Below are positions 51,592-60,800 of a stretch of DNA of 64,000 bases, in pieces. The notes beneath the pieces were generated by a model. The model made no database searches. It worked only from the letters and a program-made list of their open reading frames with translations, and had not been told where the DNA came from. The translations under genes were made by a program, and so were the position numbers. Numbering within the stretch: position 1 is the stretch's first letter; every line of letters starts with the position of its first letter. This DNA is from Terriglobia bacterium (GTDB lineage Bacteria; Acidobacteriota; Terriglobia; Terriglobales; Acidobacteriaceae), in assembly GCA_020072585.1 (NCBI GenBank), contig JAIQGL010000020.1:53286-117285 (forward strand), written 5' to 3'.

Positions 51592-53244
51592 ATGGCTGAC
51601 TTTATTTACCTCATGGAAACCCGGCTTTCGCCGGACCAGCAGCGCGCCGTGGCGCTGGTGACGGATGTTGTGCGTGCCCACGAAATGAATGTTTTTCTTA
51701 CCGGAGGGGCGGTCCGCGACATTATCAGCGGCTTTCTCATTCGCGACCTCGATTTCTCCGTACAGGGCAACGCCCTCAAGCTGCAAAAGGACTTTGAAAA
51801 GGCCGGAGCCGTCACGGAAGCCACGGACGAGAACACGCGGACCCTTATGTTGCTGCTTCCGGGCAATGTTCGCGCTGAAGTTACCAGCACGCGGTCAGAA
51901 AAGTATGACAAGCCGGGCAAACCGGCTGAGATCACGCAGGGCACAATTTATGACGATATGCGCCGGCGCGACTTTACCGTCAACGCCATGGCGCTCTCAC
52001 TCAATCCCGGTTCGCGCGGCCTTCTCACCGACCCTTTCAATGGCGTGGCCGATATTGAAACCAAGGTGCTGCGCGTCCTGCATAATTATGCCTTCTATGA
52101 AGAGCCTTCACGGCTGATTCGCGCCACCCGTCTTCTCACCAGGTTCCATTGGACGCTGGAAGAGCGCACACAGGCCCGGTATGACGCGGCCAAAGAAAAC
52201 AACTACATTGAGAATGTGTCCGATCGCGCCCTGGGACATGAGATTGAGCAGCTGGCGCATGAAGATAACCCAATCGATGTGCTGAAAGCCCTGGAAAAAG
52301 AAGGCTGGCTGAAAGTCCTGGCGCCGCATCTCTCCGTGGCCAAGGTGGATTCCGCGGGGCTGACCCAGGTGTTCAAGGTGAAGCAGCAGCTGCAAGAGGT
52401 GGGCCTGAACCCGGACGCCAGCCCGATTGTGATGCACTTCCTCACCCGCAAACTGGCCGATAAAGACATTTCGGCAATGCAGAAGCAGATCGTCAACAAA
52501 GGGTTTGTGGAACGCTGGAAGCACCTTGAAGACGATGCCAAGGATTTTGCCAAGAAATTAATGGCGCGCGATCTGGCGTTACCATCGCAGACGTGGAAAT
52601 TCCTGATGACGAACCGGCCTGACGCGCTGCTGTTCAACGCGATCACGCCGCGGGCTTCTGCCGTGGAGCAGAAGATCAAGAACTTCCTGACCAAATGGCC
52701 ACTGGTACGGCAGAAGCTTCCTTTCCCGGAGATGGCGGAGATGCGCATTACGCCGGAGCATCCGGAGTACAAGAAGATCCAGGATGAAGCTTTCCTGATG
52801 CTGCTGGATGGCAAGCTGCGCTCGCATACTGAGATTGTGAAGTTCCTGGAGCCATACTCTCCCCCGGAGCCACCGCCACCGCCTCCACCGCCGCGTCGCG
52901 GACGAGGCAAGAAAGAAAAGGATGCAGCGGCCCCCGGAGCGCCGGGAGATCAAGTCCCCAAAAAACGCGGACGCAAGCCGAAGAATGCTCTGGCCGGCGC
53001 GCCTGCACCTGCGCCAGCAGCGCCCGCGGCTGAGGCCGCAAAGAGTGCACCTCCGGCAGCGCCCGCGAAACAGCCATCAACGGCAGCAAAGCAGAAAGCT
53101 GCTCCTGTTGCGGCGAAAAAGGCCGTTCCGGCAAAAGCTCCAGCCAAGGCACCCGCTAAGGCCGCGGCCAAAAAGCCTGAAGCGAAAAAGGCAGCGCCCA
53201 AGAAAAAGCCTGCTCCAGCCAAGAAGGCAGGAAAGAAGAAGTAG
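51592..53244 (+). CDS. CCA tRNA nucleotidyltransferase/poly(A) polymerase with histone-H1-like tail
   Basis: A 550-residue nucleotidyltransferase. The class II catalytic head (about 20-150) has the LTGGAVRDIISG loop and the Asp pair in RDLDFSVQG. It also has RRDFTVNAMALSL and the neck EEPSRLIRATRLLTRFHW. A helical body runs to about 420. The last 130 residues are unusual: eight prolines in a row, then Ala/Lys/Pro-rich repeats with an AT-hook-like KKRGRKPK and KAPAKAPAK-type units, ending KKAGKKK. The tail would bind nucleic acid. Whether the head adds CCA or poly(A) cannot be decided from sequence. Confidence 0.9.
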   Translation: MADFIYLMETRLSPDQQRAVALVTDVVRAHEMNVFLTGGAVRDIISGFLIRDLDFSVQGNALKLQKDFEKAGAVTEATDENTRTLMLLLPGNVRAEVTSTRSEKYDKPGKPAEITQGTIYDDMRRRDFTVNAMALSLNPGSRGLLTDPFNGVADIETKVLRVLHNYAFYEEPSRLIRATRLLTRFHWTLEERTQARYDAAKENNYIENVSDRALGHEIEQLAHEDNPIDVLKALEKEGWLKVLAPHLSVAKVDSAGLTQVFKVKQQLQEVGLNPDASPIVMHFLTRKLADKDISAMQKQIVNKGFVERWKHLEDDAKDFAKKLMARDLALPSQTWKFLMTNRPDALLFNAITPRASAVEQKIKNFLTKWPLVRQKLPFPEMAEMRITPEHPEYKKIQDEAFLMLLDGKLRSHTEIVKFLEPYSPPEPPPPPPPPRRGRGKKEKDAAAPGAPGDQVPKKRGRKPKNALAGAPAPAPAAPAAEAAKSAPPAAPAKQPSTAAKQKAAPVAAKKAVPAKAPAKAPAKAAAKKPEAKKAAPKKKPAPAKKAGKKK

Positions 53245-53380
53245 CAGTTTTGAGGCGAGCCGCGCGATTTTTGCCCGGGACCGCCGCCAGCAGCTTCTTT
53301 CGAGTTTTTGCAGCAAATAGCGGAAGATGATTGGTCCTCAAGATCGTCTCAAGCTTTCTTCCTGCTTTATCATTACAGCC

Positions 53381-54931
53381 ATGCTCAAACGAAATCGATG
53401 GTTTGTGATTGCGGGAATATTGTGCGTTGCCGCCGGGCTGGCTGCCGCGCAGGAGCGCTCACCACAGTCGGTGCGCAAGGCCGTCCGCGAATACCGGCAG
53501 CAGAATGAAGTGGAGATCGTCCGCAGCTATGTGGATCTGCTGTCACTGCCGAACGTGGCCAGCGATACCGCCAACATCAAGCTCAACGCCGACGCGATCA
53601 GCAAGATGCTGGAACTGCGCGGTTTTCGCGCGCAGCAACTCAATGTTCCGGGCGCTCCGCCGGTGGTTTATGGCGAACTCAGCACGCCCGGCGCGAAACA
53701 TACACTCCTTCTTTACGCGCATTATGACGGCCAGCCGGTGGACAAAGCGCAGTGGTCGAGCGGGCCGTGGCAGCCGGTGCTTCGCGATGGGCCTGTGGAC
53801 GGCAAGAGTATCCCGCTTGAGACGTTGAAAGGTCCGCTCAATCCTGAATGGCGAATCTATGCGCGCTCAGCCAGCGACGATAAAGCTCCAATCCAGGCCC
53901 TGCTTACTGCGATTGACGCGCTGAAGGCGGCCAAGATTCCCATCGGTGTAAATCTGAAAGTGTTTTTTGAAGGCGAAGAAGAGGCCGGATCTCCGCACCT
54001 GGGGGAAGTTTTCCGCCAGAACGCTGATCTGCTCAAGGGCGGTATATGGGTGTTGAGTGACGGGCCAGTCAACCAGACGCGGCGCCCACAACTTTATTTT
54101 GGCGCGCGGGGCGTGACTGATCTGGAACTGACCGTGTATGGACCGGGACGCGTTTTACATGACGGCCATTATGGCAACTGGGCGCCGAACCCGGCGGCCG
54201 TTCTGGTGGACCTGCTGGCCCACATGCGCGACGCGAATTCTCACATCCTTATTCCCGGTTTTTATGACGATGTACGGGCTTTAACCGCCGATGAAAAGCA
54301 GGCAATCGCGCAAAGCCCTGAAGTTGATGCGCAACTCAAGCAGGAGCTCGGCCTGGCGTGGACGGAAAGCGCCGGGGCCATGTTGCCACTGGCCATCACA
54401 CAGCCGGCACTGAACATTCGCGGCATTGAGGCAGGACACGTGGAGGAGAAGGCGCAGAACGCCATTTCAACCACGGCCAAAGCGTCTATCGATTTCAGGC
54501 TGGTACCGAACCAGACTCCGGAGAGAGTCCACCAGCTGGTGGAGCAGTTCATCACGCAGCAGGGTTTCTACATTGTGCGGCAGACGCCGGACATCGAAAC
54601 ACGGCGGCAACATGCCAGGGTCATCAAAGTGATCTGGGGGCAGGGATACAAAGCAGCGCGCACAGCAATGGACGATCCAGCAGTGCGGCCGGTCATCACC
54701 ACGATGGAACAGACGCTGGGAACTTCAGTCATCAAGATGCCGTTGCTCGGCGGAAGCATTCCCATGTACCTGTTTACTGATGTGCTAAAGACCCCGGTGG
54801 TCGGGTTGCCGATTGTGAATCATGACAACAACCAGCACGGCGCGAATGAAAACCTGCGGCTGCAAAACTTGTGGGACGGCATTGAGATATTTGCCGGGAT
54901 ACTGGCAGGAGCGGAGAAGAACTGGAAGTAA
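53381..54931 (+). CDS. exported M20-family metallopeptidase
   Basis: A 516-residue peptidase. ATG 53381 starts a signal peptide (MLKRNRWFVIAGILCVAAGLAAAQ). The metal and catalytic residues are in LLYAHYDGQPVDK (His-x-Asp), RSASDDKAPIQ (bridging Asp) and FEGEEEAGSPH (catalytic Glu and metal Glu). A dimerisation-type insert and a late NHDNNQHGANENLRL with the final His follow. It is probably a periplasmic dipeptidase or aminoacylase. It is on the same strand as the M16 peptidase gene that follows after 450 bases. Confidence 0.92.
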   Translation: MLKRNRWFVIAGILCVAAGLAAAQERSPQSVRKAVREYRQQNEVEIVRSYVDLLSLPNVASDTANIKLNADAISKMLELRGFRAQQLNVPGAPPVVYGELSTPGAKHTLLLYAHYDGQPVDKAQWSSGPWQPVLRDGPVDGKSIPLETLKGPLNPEWRIYARSASDDKAPIQALLTAIDALKAAKIPIGVNLKVFFEGEEEAGSPHLGEVFRQNADLLKGGIWVLSDGPVNQTRRPQLYFGARGVTDLELTVYGPGRVLHDGHYGNWAPNPAAVLVDLLAHMRDANSHILIPGFYDDVRALTADEKQAIAQSPEVDAQLKQELGLAWTESAGAMLPLAITQPALNIRGIEAGHVEEKAQNAISTTAKASIDFRLVPNQTPERVHQLVEQFITQQGFYIVRQTPDIETRRQHARVIKVIWGQGYKAARTAMDDPAVRPVITTMEQTLGTSVIKMPLLGGSIPMYLFTDVLKTPVVGLPIVNHDNNQHGANENLRLQNLWDGIEIFAGILAGAEKNWK

Positions 54932-55367
54932 TGGGCTGTTTTCGACGGCACTGATTAGTTGCGCTCCGGGCTAACGCTGCTCGATCTTCATGCCCTCTTC
55001 TGCGTGCTTGCGTAAGGCGGAGGCAAGTTCAGGGAATTTGTCGTCGGCCTCCATTGCCGAAAACACTTTCACAATGACCTTAGACGCGCTACCCGGAGAA
55101 ACGTTAGATCGTTTATTTCTTTCAAGAAAACGTATTCATTTCAACCATATTTCAGCCATCCCGCGGTGGCTGCACTGGTATGATGAGCGCAGTCCCCAGA
55201 TAGCTAGAAGATCCCCTATTGCTTTCTTCTTTGACGCGCGTACCGAGAGAACGCAGGCCAGAAGCTGCGGGACAAATCCTTTGCGTACGAATTGGAAACC
55301 TGTATCAAGCGGACTGGTTTTTGCCGCCGGCCCCAGATTGCTCGATCTCGAAATTCATGGAGGTACC
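54932..55367. other. gene-free stretch between two peptidase genes
   Basis: No convincing gene. A short minus-strand frame encodes EADDKFPELASALRKHAEEGMK and stops near 54972. It may be a gene remnant. The plus-strand frame continuous with the M16 gene lacks protein-like features before 55368. Confidence 0.4.
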
Positions 55368-55382
55368 TTGAGAAGCAAGTTA

Positions 55383-58178
55383 ATGCATACAATCGCGCGC
55401 CTGTTGCTCGCGCTTACGGTAGTAAGCGCCGGATCTCTTCGTCTGAATGCTCAGCCAAAAGCCGGGCCGAAAGCGCAAAAGCCCGCACGCTCCGCGGCAG
55501 GCAGCGTCAACATTCCTATTCTTGATATCCAGTACACCAAGTTTGTCCTGAAGAACGGGCTGACCGTACTGGTGCATGAGGACCACAAAGCGCCCATTGT
55601 GGCCGTCAATACTTGGTACCACGTGGGCTCCAAGAATGAGAAGCCAGGAAAGACCGGCTTTGCGCACCTGTTTGAGCACCTGATGTTCAGCGGTAGTGAC
55701 AATTTCAACCATACCTATCTGAATGCCATGGAAGGCGTTGGCGCAACCAATCTGAACGGCACCACCAACAACGATCGCACAAACTATTTTGAGAACGTGC
55801 CCACTTCCATGCTGGACTACGCGCTCTTTGCCGAGAGCGACCGCATGGGGCACCTTCTTGGCGTGCTTGACCAGAAGAAGCTTGATCTGCAACGCGGCGT
55901 GGTACAGAACGAAAAACGCCAGGGCGAGAACCAGCCTTACGGCGTGACAGAAGAACTGGTGGTTGAGAACACGTACCCCGTGGGCCATCCTTATTCCTGG
56001 ACCGTCATCGGCAAGATGCAGGACCTGGATGCCGCCTCCATGAGCGACGTGCAGGAGTGGTTCAAGACTTACTACGGCCCCAACAACACCACGGTGGTGA
56101 TTGCCGGTGACATAACGCCGGAAGTGGCGCGGCAAAAAGTGGAAAAGTATTACGGCGAAATTCCCGCCGGGCCGCCCATCGCCAAGCAGGAATCGTGGAT
56201 CGCAAAGCGCACCGGTACGCACCGCGGCTGGGTGCAGGACCGTGTGCCGCAGGCGCGGTTGTATCGCATCTGGAACGTGCCGCAATATGGATCGCCGGAA
56301 GAAGCGCAGCTGAATCTGGTGGCGCAAGTGCTGGGCCGCGGCAAGACCTCGCGGCTCTACAAGCGGCTGGTCTATACAGACCAGACTGCCACCAGCGCCA
56401 CAGCGACCAACGATACCAACGAGATTGGCGGTCAATTCGATTTCACCCTCACTGCCAAGCCCGACGTCGATCTCAGCAAGGTTGAGAAAGCTGCGGACGA
56501 AGAGCTCAAAAAATTCCTGAAAGACGGTCCCACGGAAGCCGAGTTGCAATTGGCCAAGACGCAGATCTTTGGCGGTTACGCCCGGATTGTCGAGCGCATC
56601 GGCGGCTTTGGCGGCAAGAGTGATCTGTTGGCCCGCTGCCAGACCTTTACCGGCACCCCGGATTGCTACAAGGACTATCTCAAACGCATCCAGGCCGCTA
56701 CGCCGGCATCGGTTAAGAAAGCCGCCAATGACTGGCTTACCGATGGTGACTACGTTCTGGAAGTTCATCCTTACCCCGCCACGCTCAAGGCTGAAGCGAA
56801 ACTAGATCGCTCCAAAGAGCCCGAACTTGGCAAAGCCATGTCACTCAATCTGCCGCCGATGCAGAAAGCCAGGCTCTCCAACGGCCTGAATATCGTGCTG
56901 GCGGAGCGCCATACCGCGCCGGTGGTCAATTTCACGCTGATGGTGGATAGCGGCTATGCCGCCGATCCCGCCAGCGCGCCCGGCACTGCCAGCTTCGCTC
57001 AGCGCATGCTGGAAGAAGGTACGCCCACGCGCGATTCGCTCAAGATCGGTGAAGAGCTGGAATCGCTCAGCGCCAATTTCGGCGCCGGCTCCAACCTTGA
57101 CTGGGCGATCGTCAGCCTCAACACGCTCAAGCTCACCATGGACAAAGCGCTCAATATCTATGGCGACCTGATTCTTCATCCTGCATATCCGCAGAAGGAA
57201 TTCGACCGCCTGAAGAAGGAGCGCCTTGCCGGCATCCGCCGTGAGAAGGTCGATCCCCAGTCCATGGGCCTGCGCGTGATTCCACAGCTGCTCTATGGCA
57301 AAGGCCATGCTTACGGCGTTCCATTCACCGGCACCGGCACGGAAGCCAGCCTGGAAAAGCTCACGCGCGACGATCTGGCCAAATGGCATGACACCTGGTT
57401 CAAACCCAACAACGCCACGCTGCTCATCGTGGGTGACACCACGCTCAAAGAGATCACTCCCCAACTGGAGAAGATCTTTGCCGGATGGAAGCCAGGCGAC
57501 GTGCCTAAAAAGAACGTCACTACGGTACAGGCGGCGTCCAAGGCTCAGGTCTACCTGATTGACCGTCCGGGCTCGGGGCAGAGCACCATTTTCGGCGGTC
57601 TGCTCGCGCCTCCGCGCAACGACCCTGACTCAATTCCCATCCAGCTCGTCAACAATGTCTTCGGCGGAACCTTCAGCGCCCGCATCAACATGAACCTGCG
57701 TGAAGACAAACACTGGTCCTATGGTTCGTTTGCCGCCATGCCCCCGGCGCGCGGCCAGCGGCCCTACTTCAGCATTGCTCCCGTGCAGACGGACAAGACC
57801 AAAGAGTCTCTTGCCGAACTGGTCAAGGAGTATCGAGACATCATCGGCGGCAAGCCCATTGATGAAAAAGAGCTGGGGCGCGAACAGAGCAACGCCACCC
57901 TGGGCCTGCCCGGATCATTTGAAACCGTGCAGCAGCTCGCCGGCGCCTATGGCCAGATCATCCAGTATGGGCTGCCGGATGACTACTTCAATACCTTCAC
58001 CCAGAAAGTGCTGGCGCTGGATCCCCAAAGCGCGAATGCCGTCGCTAAAAAACTCATCCAGCCCGATCACATAGTTTGGGTGGTGGTGGGCGATATGACC
58101 AAGGTGGAACAGGGCATCCGTGAACTAGATCTGGGTGAGATCCATAAGATTGATGCTGATGGGAATGCTGTGAAGTAA
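55383..58178 (+). CDS. exported M16-family zinc protease with two M16 units
   Basis: A 931-residue protease with a signal peptide (MHTIARLLLALTVVSAGSLRLNAQ). The first M16 unit has the inverted zinc motif HLFEH near residue 95 with the downstream Glu in NEKRQGENQP. Two central linker regions follow. The second unit starts near residue 490 (KARLSNGLNIVLAERHTAPVV) and lacks HxxEH, as usual for the inactive partner half. ATG 55383 is used. A TTG at 55368, four bases after GGAGG, is an alternative that adds five residues. The frame is open back to 54990, but that part looks non-coding. It is probably periplasmic and degrades small proteins. Confidence 0.92.
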   Translation: MHTIARLLLALTVVSAGSLRLNAQPKAGPKAQKPARSAAGSVNIPILDIQYTKFVLKNGLTVLVHEDHKAPIVAVNTWYHVGSKNEKPGKTGFAHLFEHLMFSGSDNFNHTYLNAMEGVGATNLNGTTNNDRTNYFENVPTSMLDYALFAESDRMGHLLGVLDQKKLDLQRGVVQNEKRQGENQPYGVTEELVVENTYPVGHPYSWTVIGKMQDLDAASMSDVQEWFKTYYGPNNTTVVIAGDITPEVARQKVEKYYGEIPAGPPIAKQESWIAKRTGTHRGWVQDRVPQARLYRIWNVPQYGSPEEAQLNLVAQVLGRGKTSRLYKRLVYTDQTATSATATNDTNEIGGQFDFTLTAKPDVDLSKVEKAADEELKKFLKDGPTEAELQLAKTQIFGGYARIVERIGGFGGKSDLLARCQTFTGTPDCYKDYLKRIQAATPASVKKAANDWLTDGDYVLEVHPYPATLKAEAKLDRSKEPELGKAMSLNLPPMQKARLSNGLNIVLAERHTAPVVNFTLMVDSGYAADPASAPGTASFAQRMLEEGTPTRDSLKIGEELESLSANFGAGSNLDWAIVSLNTLKLTMDKALNIYGDLILHPAYPQKEFDRLKKERLAGIRREKVDPQSMGLRVIPQLLYGKGHAYGVPFTGTGTEASLEKLTRDDLAKWHDTWFKPNNATLLIVGDTTLKEITPQLEKIFAGWKPGDVPKKNVTTVQAASKAQVYLIDRPGSGQSTIFGGLLAPPRNDPDSIPIQLVNNVFGGTFSARINMNLREDKHWSYGSFAAMPPARGQRPYFSIAPVQTDKTKESLAELVKEYRDIIGGKPIDEKELGREQSNATLGLPGSFETVQQLAGAYGQIIQYGLPDDYFNTFTQKVLALDPQSANAVAKKLIQPDHIVWVVVGDMTKVEQGIRELDLGEIHKIDADGNAVK

Positions 58179-58211
58179 CTATAGTTTTAGGATAGCTTGG
58201 CTGTAGTATTT

Positions 58212-58238
58212 AAGCCCGCCGCAAGGTGGGCTTTTCTA
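58212..58238 (+). terminator. terminator after the M16 protease gene
   Basis: AAGCCCGCC-GCAA-GGTGGGCTT (one G-U pair) is followed by TTCTATTTTCC. Confidence 0.8.
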
Positions 58239-58393
58239 TTTTCCTGAAGATAGAAATAGCTTCTGATAACTAAAACTATATATCTTATGGTTAATTTACT
58301 AAGTTGACACTTGTCAATTGAGGAAGCAGAGAATATAAGTGTCGAATTGCCTGGATCTTCCGGTAGCCCGCAAGCGCAAAGGAGAATGAAATA

Positions 58394-58843
58394 ATGGTGA
58401 AGGGCAGACTTGATTTTCACATAGTTGTTGCTGTATGTGTGTTGGTCTTATTTCTGCTTGGTACAGCACAAGCGGGTGACAAGATGTTAACGAAACGGCT
58501 CATGGAAACGATAGCGAAGATAAACACGGGCAAAGGTCTTCAGATTCAGGAACAAGCTGCCCAGGATCTTTTTGAACTGACACGCAAGCAACACCAAAAC
58601 ATCGATGGTCGCACCATCCGCACCATAGTGTCTCTCCTGGATGCACCTGATGACTCTGTGCGCCATTGGGTCGCCAGAAGTCTGGGCAATTTTGGGCCCC
58701 GTGCCAGAATGGCAGCTCCCAAACTCAAACAATTACTTGCTGAAGCAGAGTGCATCGAATTTGGAAAAAATTCCGCAGGAGGCATCCGCCTTGCTCTGGA
58801 GCAAATGGGGATAACTCCCCCGCCACGTAACTGCGAAAACTGA
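58394..58843 (+). CDS. exported HEAT-repeat protein
   Basis: A 149-residue protein. ATG 58394 has GGAG nine bases upstream. A signal peptide (VVAVCVLVLFLLGTAQA) is followed by helical pairs, including a clear HEAT-type repeat APDDSVRHWVARSLGNFG and ARMAAPKLKQLLAE. It ends with two cysteines' worth of possible pairing (AECIEF, RNCEN). It is probably a periplasmic scaffold. Function is unknown. Confidence 0.75.
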   Translation: MVKGRLDFHIVVAVCVLVLFLLGTAQAGDKMLTKRLMETIAKINTGKGLQIQEQAAQDLFELTRKQHQNIDGRTIRTIVSLLDAPDDSVRHWVARSLGNFGPRARMAAPKLKQLLAEAECIEFGKNSAGGIRLALEQMGITPPPRNCEN

Positions 58844-58920
58844 AAGTGGGATTGGGGCGAAGCATCCACCTTTAGCCGATTTCGTCCCCAAGGCCTTTGG
58901 TTTATGCCTATCCAGGTCAC

Positions 58921-59793
58921 TTATCCCTTCATCACCCACACCAGCACCGCGATTCCTACCACAATCCTGTAAATCGCGAACGGCATAAACCCTCGCTGGC
59001 GGACCCAGTTCATGAACCACGCCACTACGGCCAGCGCCACGATGAATGAAATCACAAAGCCGACGAGAAGCACAGCCCACTCATGGCCGTTGATGGGCAT
59101 GCGGCCCAGCGCTTCTGCGCCGTGTTTGGGATGAAACGTCCGCAGCAGGTCGTATCCTGTCGCCGCGACCATGGTTGGTATGGAGAGAAAAAAAGAAAAC
59201 TCGAGCGCCGCGGTGCGTGACATGCCGGCTACCTGTCCGGCGGCGATGGTCGCCATGGAGCGCGATGTGCCGGGAAACACCGCTGAAGCCACCTGGCAGA
59301 TACCAATCCAGATTGCCTGCATGAGGGAGACGTCTTCCGTGCGCTCGGTCATGTGACGGCCCACGGTGCGCGGCGAACCGAAATAAGCGTCGATGATCCA
59401 CATGACGATGCCGCCCACGAGCAGCGAGAGTCCCATTACGGTCAGGCTCTCAAGATGCTTGCCGATCAGCTTGGTCAGCAGGAACGACGGAACAGCCGTG
59501 CAGAGAAACGCGATCATCACCAGGGTAAGCGGATGCGTGAGCGCGGTGCGGTCCTGGCGCTCGCCGCGCGGAAAAGTGGCGAGAAACCGCGCGATGCGCG
59601 CGCGAAAATAAATGGGCAGGCAGAGAATGGCGCCCAACTGGATCACGATGGAGTACATCTTCCAGTAAGGATCGTCCAGCGGGAGGCTGAACAGCTTTTC
59701 CGTGATGCGCAGGTGGGCCGTGGAGCTGACCGGCAGAAATTCCGTAAGGCCTTCAACGATGCCTAAAAAAACAGAGAGCAGATAGTCGTGCAA
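58921..59793 (-). CDS. uppP: undecaprenyl-diphosphate phosphatase
   Basis: Recycles the lipid carrier for peptidoglycan and other surface sugars. The 290-residue membrane protein has the BacA/UppP signatures: GIVEGLTEFLPVSSTAHL near residue 12 with the catalytic Glu pair, and ASAVFPGTSRSMATIAAG near 170 with the catalytic Arg. About eight membrane helices. It follows two exported proteins on the same strand with a gap of 14 bases after 59808. Confidence 0.95.
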   Translation of the reverse strand: MHDYLLSVFLGIVEGLTEFLPVSSTAHLRITEKLFSLPLDDPYWKMYSIVIQLGAILCLPIYFRARIARFLATFPRGERQDRTALTHPLTLVMIAFLCTAVPSFLLTKLIGKHLESLTVMGLSLLVGGIVMWIIDAYFGSPRTVGRHMTERTEDVSLMQAIWIGICQVASAVFPGTSRSMATIAAGQVAGMSRTAALEFSFFLSIPTMVAATGYDLLRTFHPKHGAEALGRMPINGHEWAVLLVGFVISFIVALAVVAWFMNWVRQRGFMPFAIYRIVVGIAVLVWVMKG

Positions 59794-59807
59794 AACTCCT
59801 CCATGGA

Positions 59808-60800
59808 TTATTTGCGGTCAGCTTCCGCGTTATAGGTTGGGATGCCCTGTTGCAGCGCATACATCAGCTCCAGGGCGCGCGGTTTCCAGTCATCTTGCTT
59901 TGCGCCTGCATCAGGCGACTTGGCGGCAACTTCCTGGGCCAGCTCCATGGCTTTCTTGCGGGCCTTCTCGCTTTTGTCATTCTCGCGCTGTGCGCGGTAC
60001 ATCTCCACCAGCGCGCCCTGCCGCCATGCGGCGTTGAAGAGAGCTTCCGCGGCTTTGGGAGATTGTGGATGCTCGCGCGCATACTTCTCATACAGCTCAG
60101 TCTCTTTTTCCGGACATTTGGTCTCGCCTTTCCATGAGCCGCAGACTTTGTTGTCGATCAGGTTGTACGCGGCCAGGTCTGACCATTTGGTGTGCGGAAA
60201 TTTCTTCATCACCAGCTTCAGGTTTTCATCGTCCATGGGCACCCGCATGTCAGGGTTCATCTCACGCGAGGAAGGCCGCCGGCGCACGTCAGCTTTTTCC
60301 AGCTGCCAGCGGATGTCAGCGGCGCGCCACAAGGCTTCCCCAGCCAGCGGGGAGGCGGGGAAATATTCATAGAGCCGATAGTAAAGCCGCATGGCATCTT
60401 CTGCCGCATTCTTCCTTCCGCCGCGCTGCTCCGCCTGATTTTCAGAGTCCACGGCCTCGCCGTAAATAATCTGGTCGCCGCTGGGCGTGGAAGTTGTAAT
60501 GACCACGTTGCTCGGGACCCACCCGCTGATCTCGCGCATCGTCTGCCGTTCCACGTCAACATCCACCACGGCCAGCAGATGCGACCATGGTTTGTTATCG
60601 ACCGTGGTGTGGTCCATCAGAAAAATGTCGCGGCCGCGCGTGACGCGTCCCAGCTTTTGCGCGCCGGGATCGGGTGTTACGTACAGCGTGACTTCGCTGA
60701 TGACGGTGCCATGTTCCTTGTCCGCGGCAAAAGCCACGGCGGAAATTGCGATCAAAAGCGTAAGCAGGGAAAGTCTATGTTTCAACACGGGGTGCTTCAC
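59808..60800 (-). CDS. exported SH3-like/TPR-like protein, paralogue 2
   Basis: A 330-residue protein with a signal peptide (LSLLTLLIAISAVAFA). Residues about 28-105 form a bacterial SH3-like domain (VTLYVTPDPGAQKLGRVTRGRDIFL). The rest has TPR/BamD-like helical repeats (AMRLYYRLYEYFPASPLAGEALWRAADIRWQLEK and YEKYAREHPQSPKAAEALFNAAWRQ). It is clearly homologous to the next gene upstream along its whole length; the two arose by tandem duplication. The upstream gene overlaps it by four bases. Function is unknown; envelope assembly is possible. Confidence 0.85.
   Translation of the reverse strand: MKHPVLKHRLSLLTLLIAISAVAFAADKEHGTVISEVTLYVTPDPGAQKLGRVTRGRDIFLMDHTTVDNKPWSHLLAVVDVDVERQTMREISGWVPSNVVITTSTPSGDQIIYGEAVDSENQAEQRGGRKNAAEDAMRLYYRLYEYFPASPLAGEALWRAADIRWQLEKADVRRRPSSREMNPDMRVPMDDENLKLVMKKFPHTKWSDLAAYNLIDNKVCGSWKGETKCPEKETELYEKYAREHPQSPKAAEALFNAAWRQGALVEMYRAQRENDKSEKARKKAMELAQEVAAKSPDAGAKQDDWKPRALELMYALQQGIPTYNAEADRK

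Noticed and set aside
54972..55084. Short minus-strand peptide frame
   Set aside because: Fewer than 40 codons from any start, no ribosome-binding site; at most a gene remnant.
55380..56768. Long minus-strand open frame opposite the M16 protease
   Set aside because: Shadow frame; the M16 motifs on the plus strand are complete.
57311..57541. Other short frames inside the M16 gene
   Set aside because: Overlap a certain gene and have no independent support.
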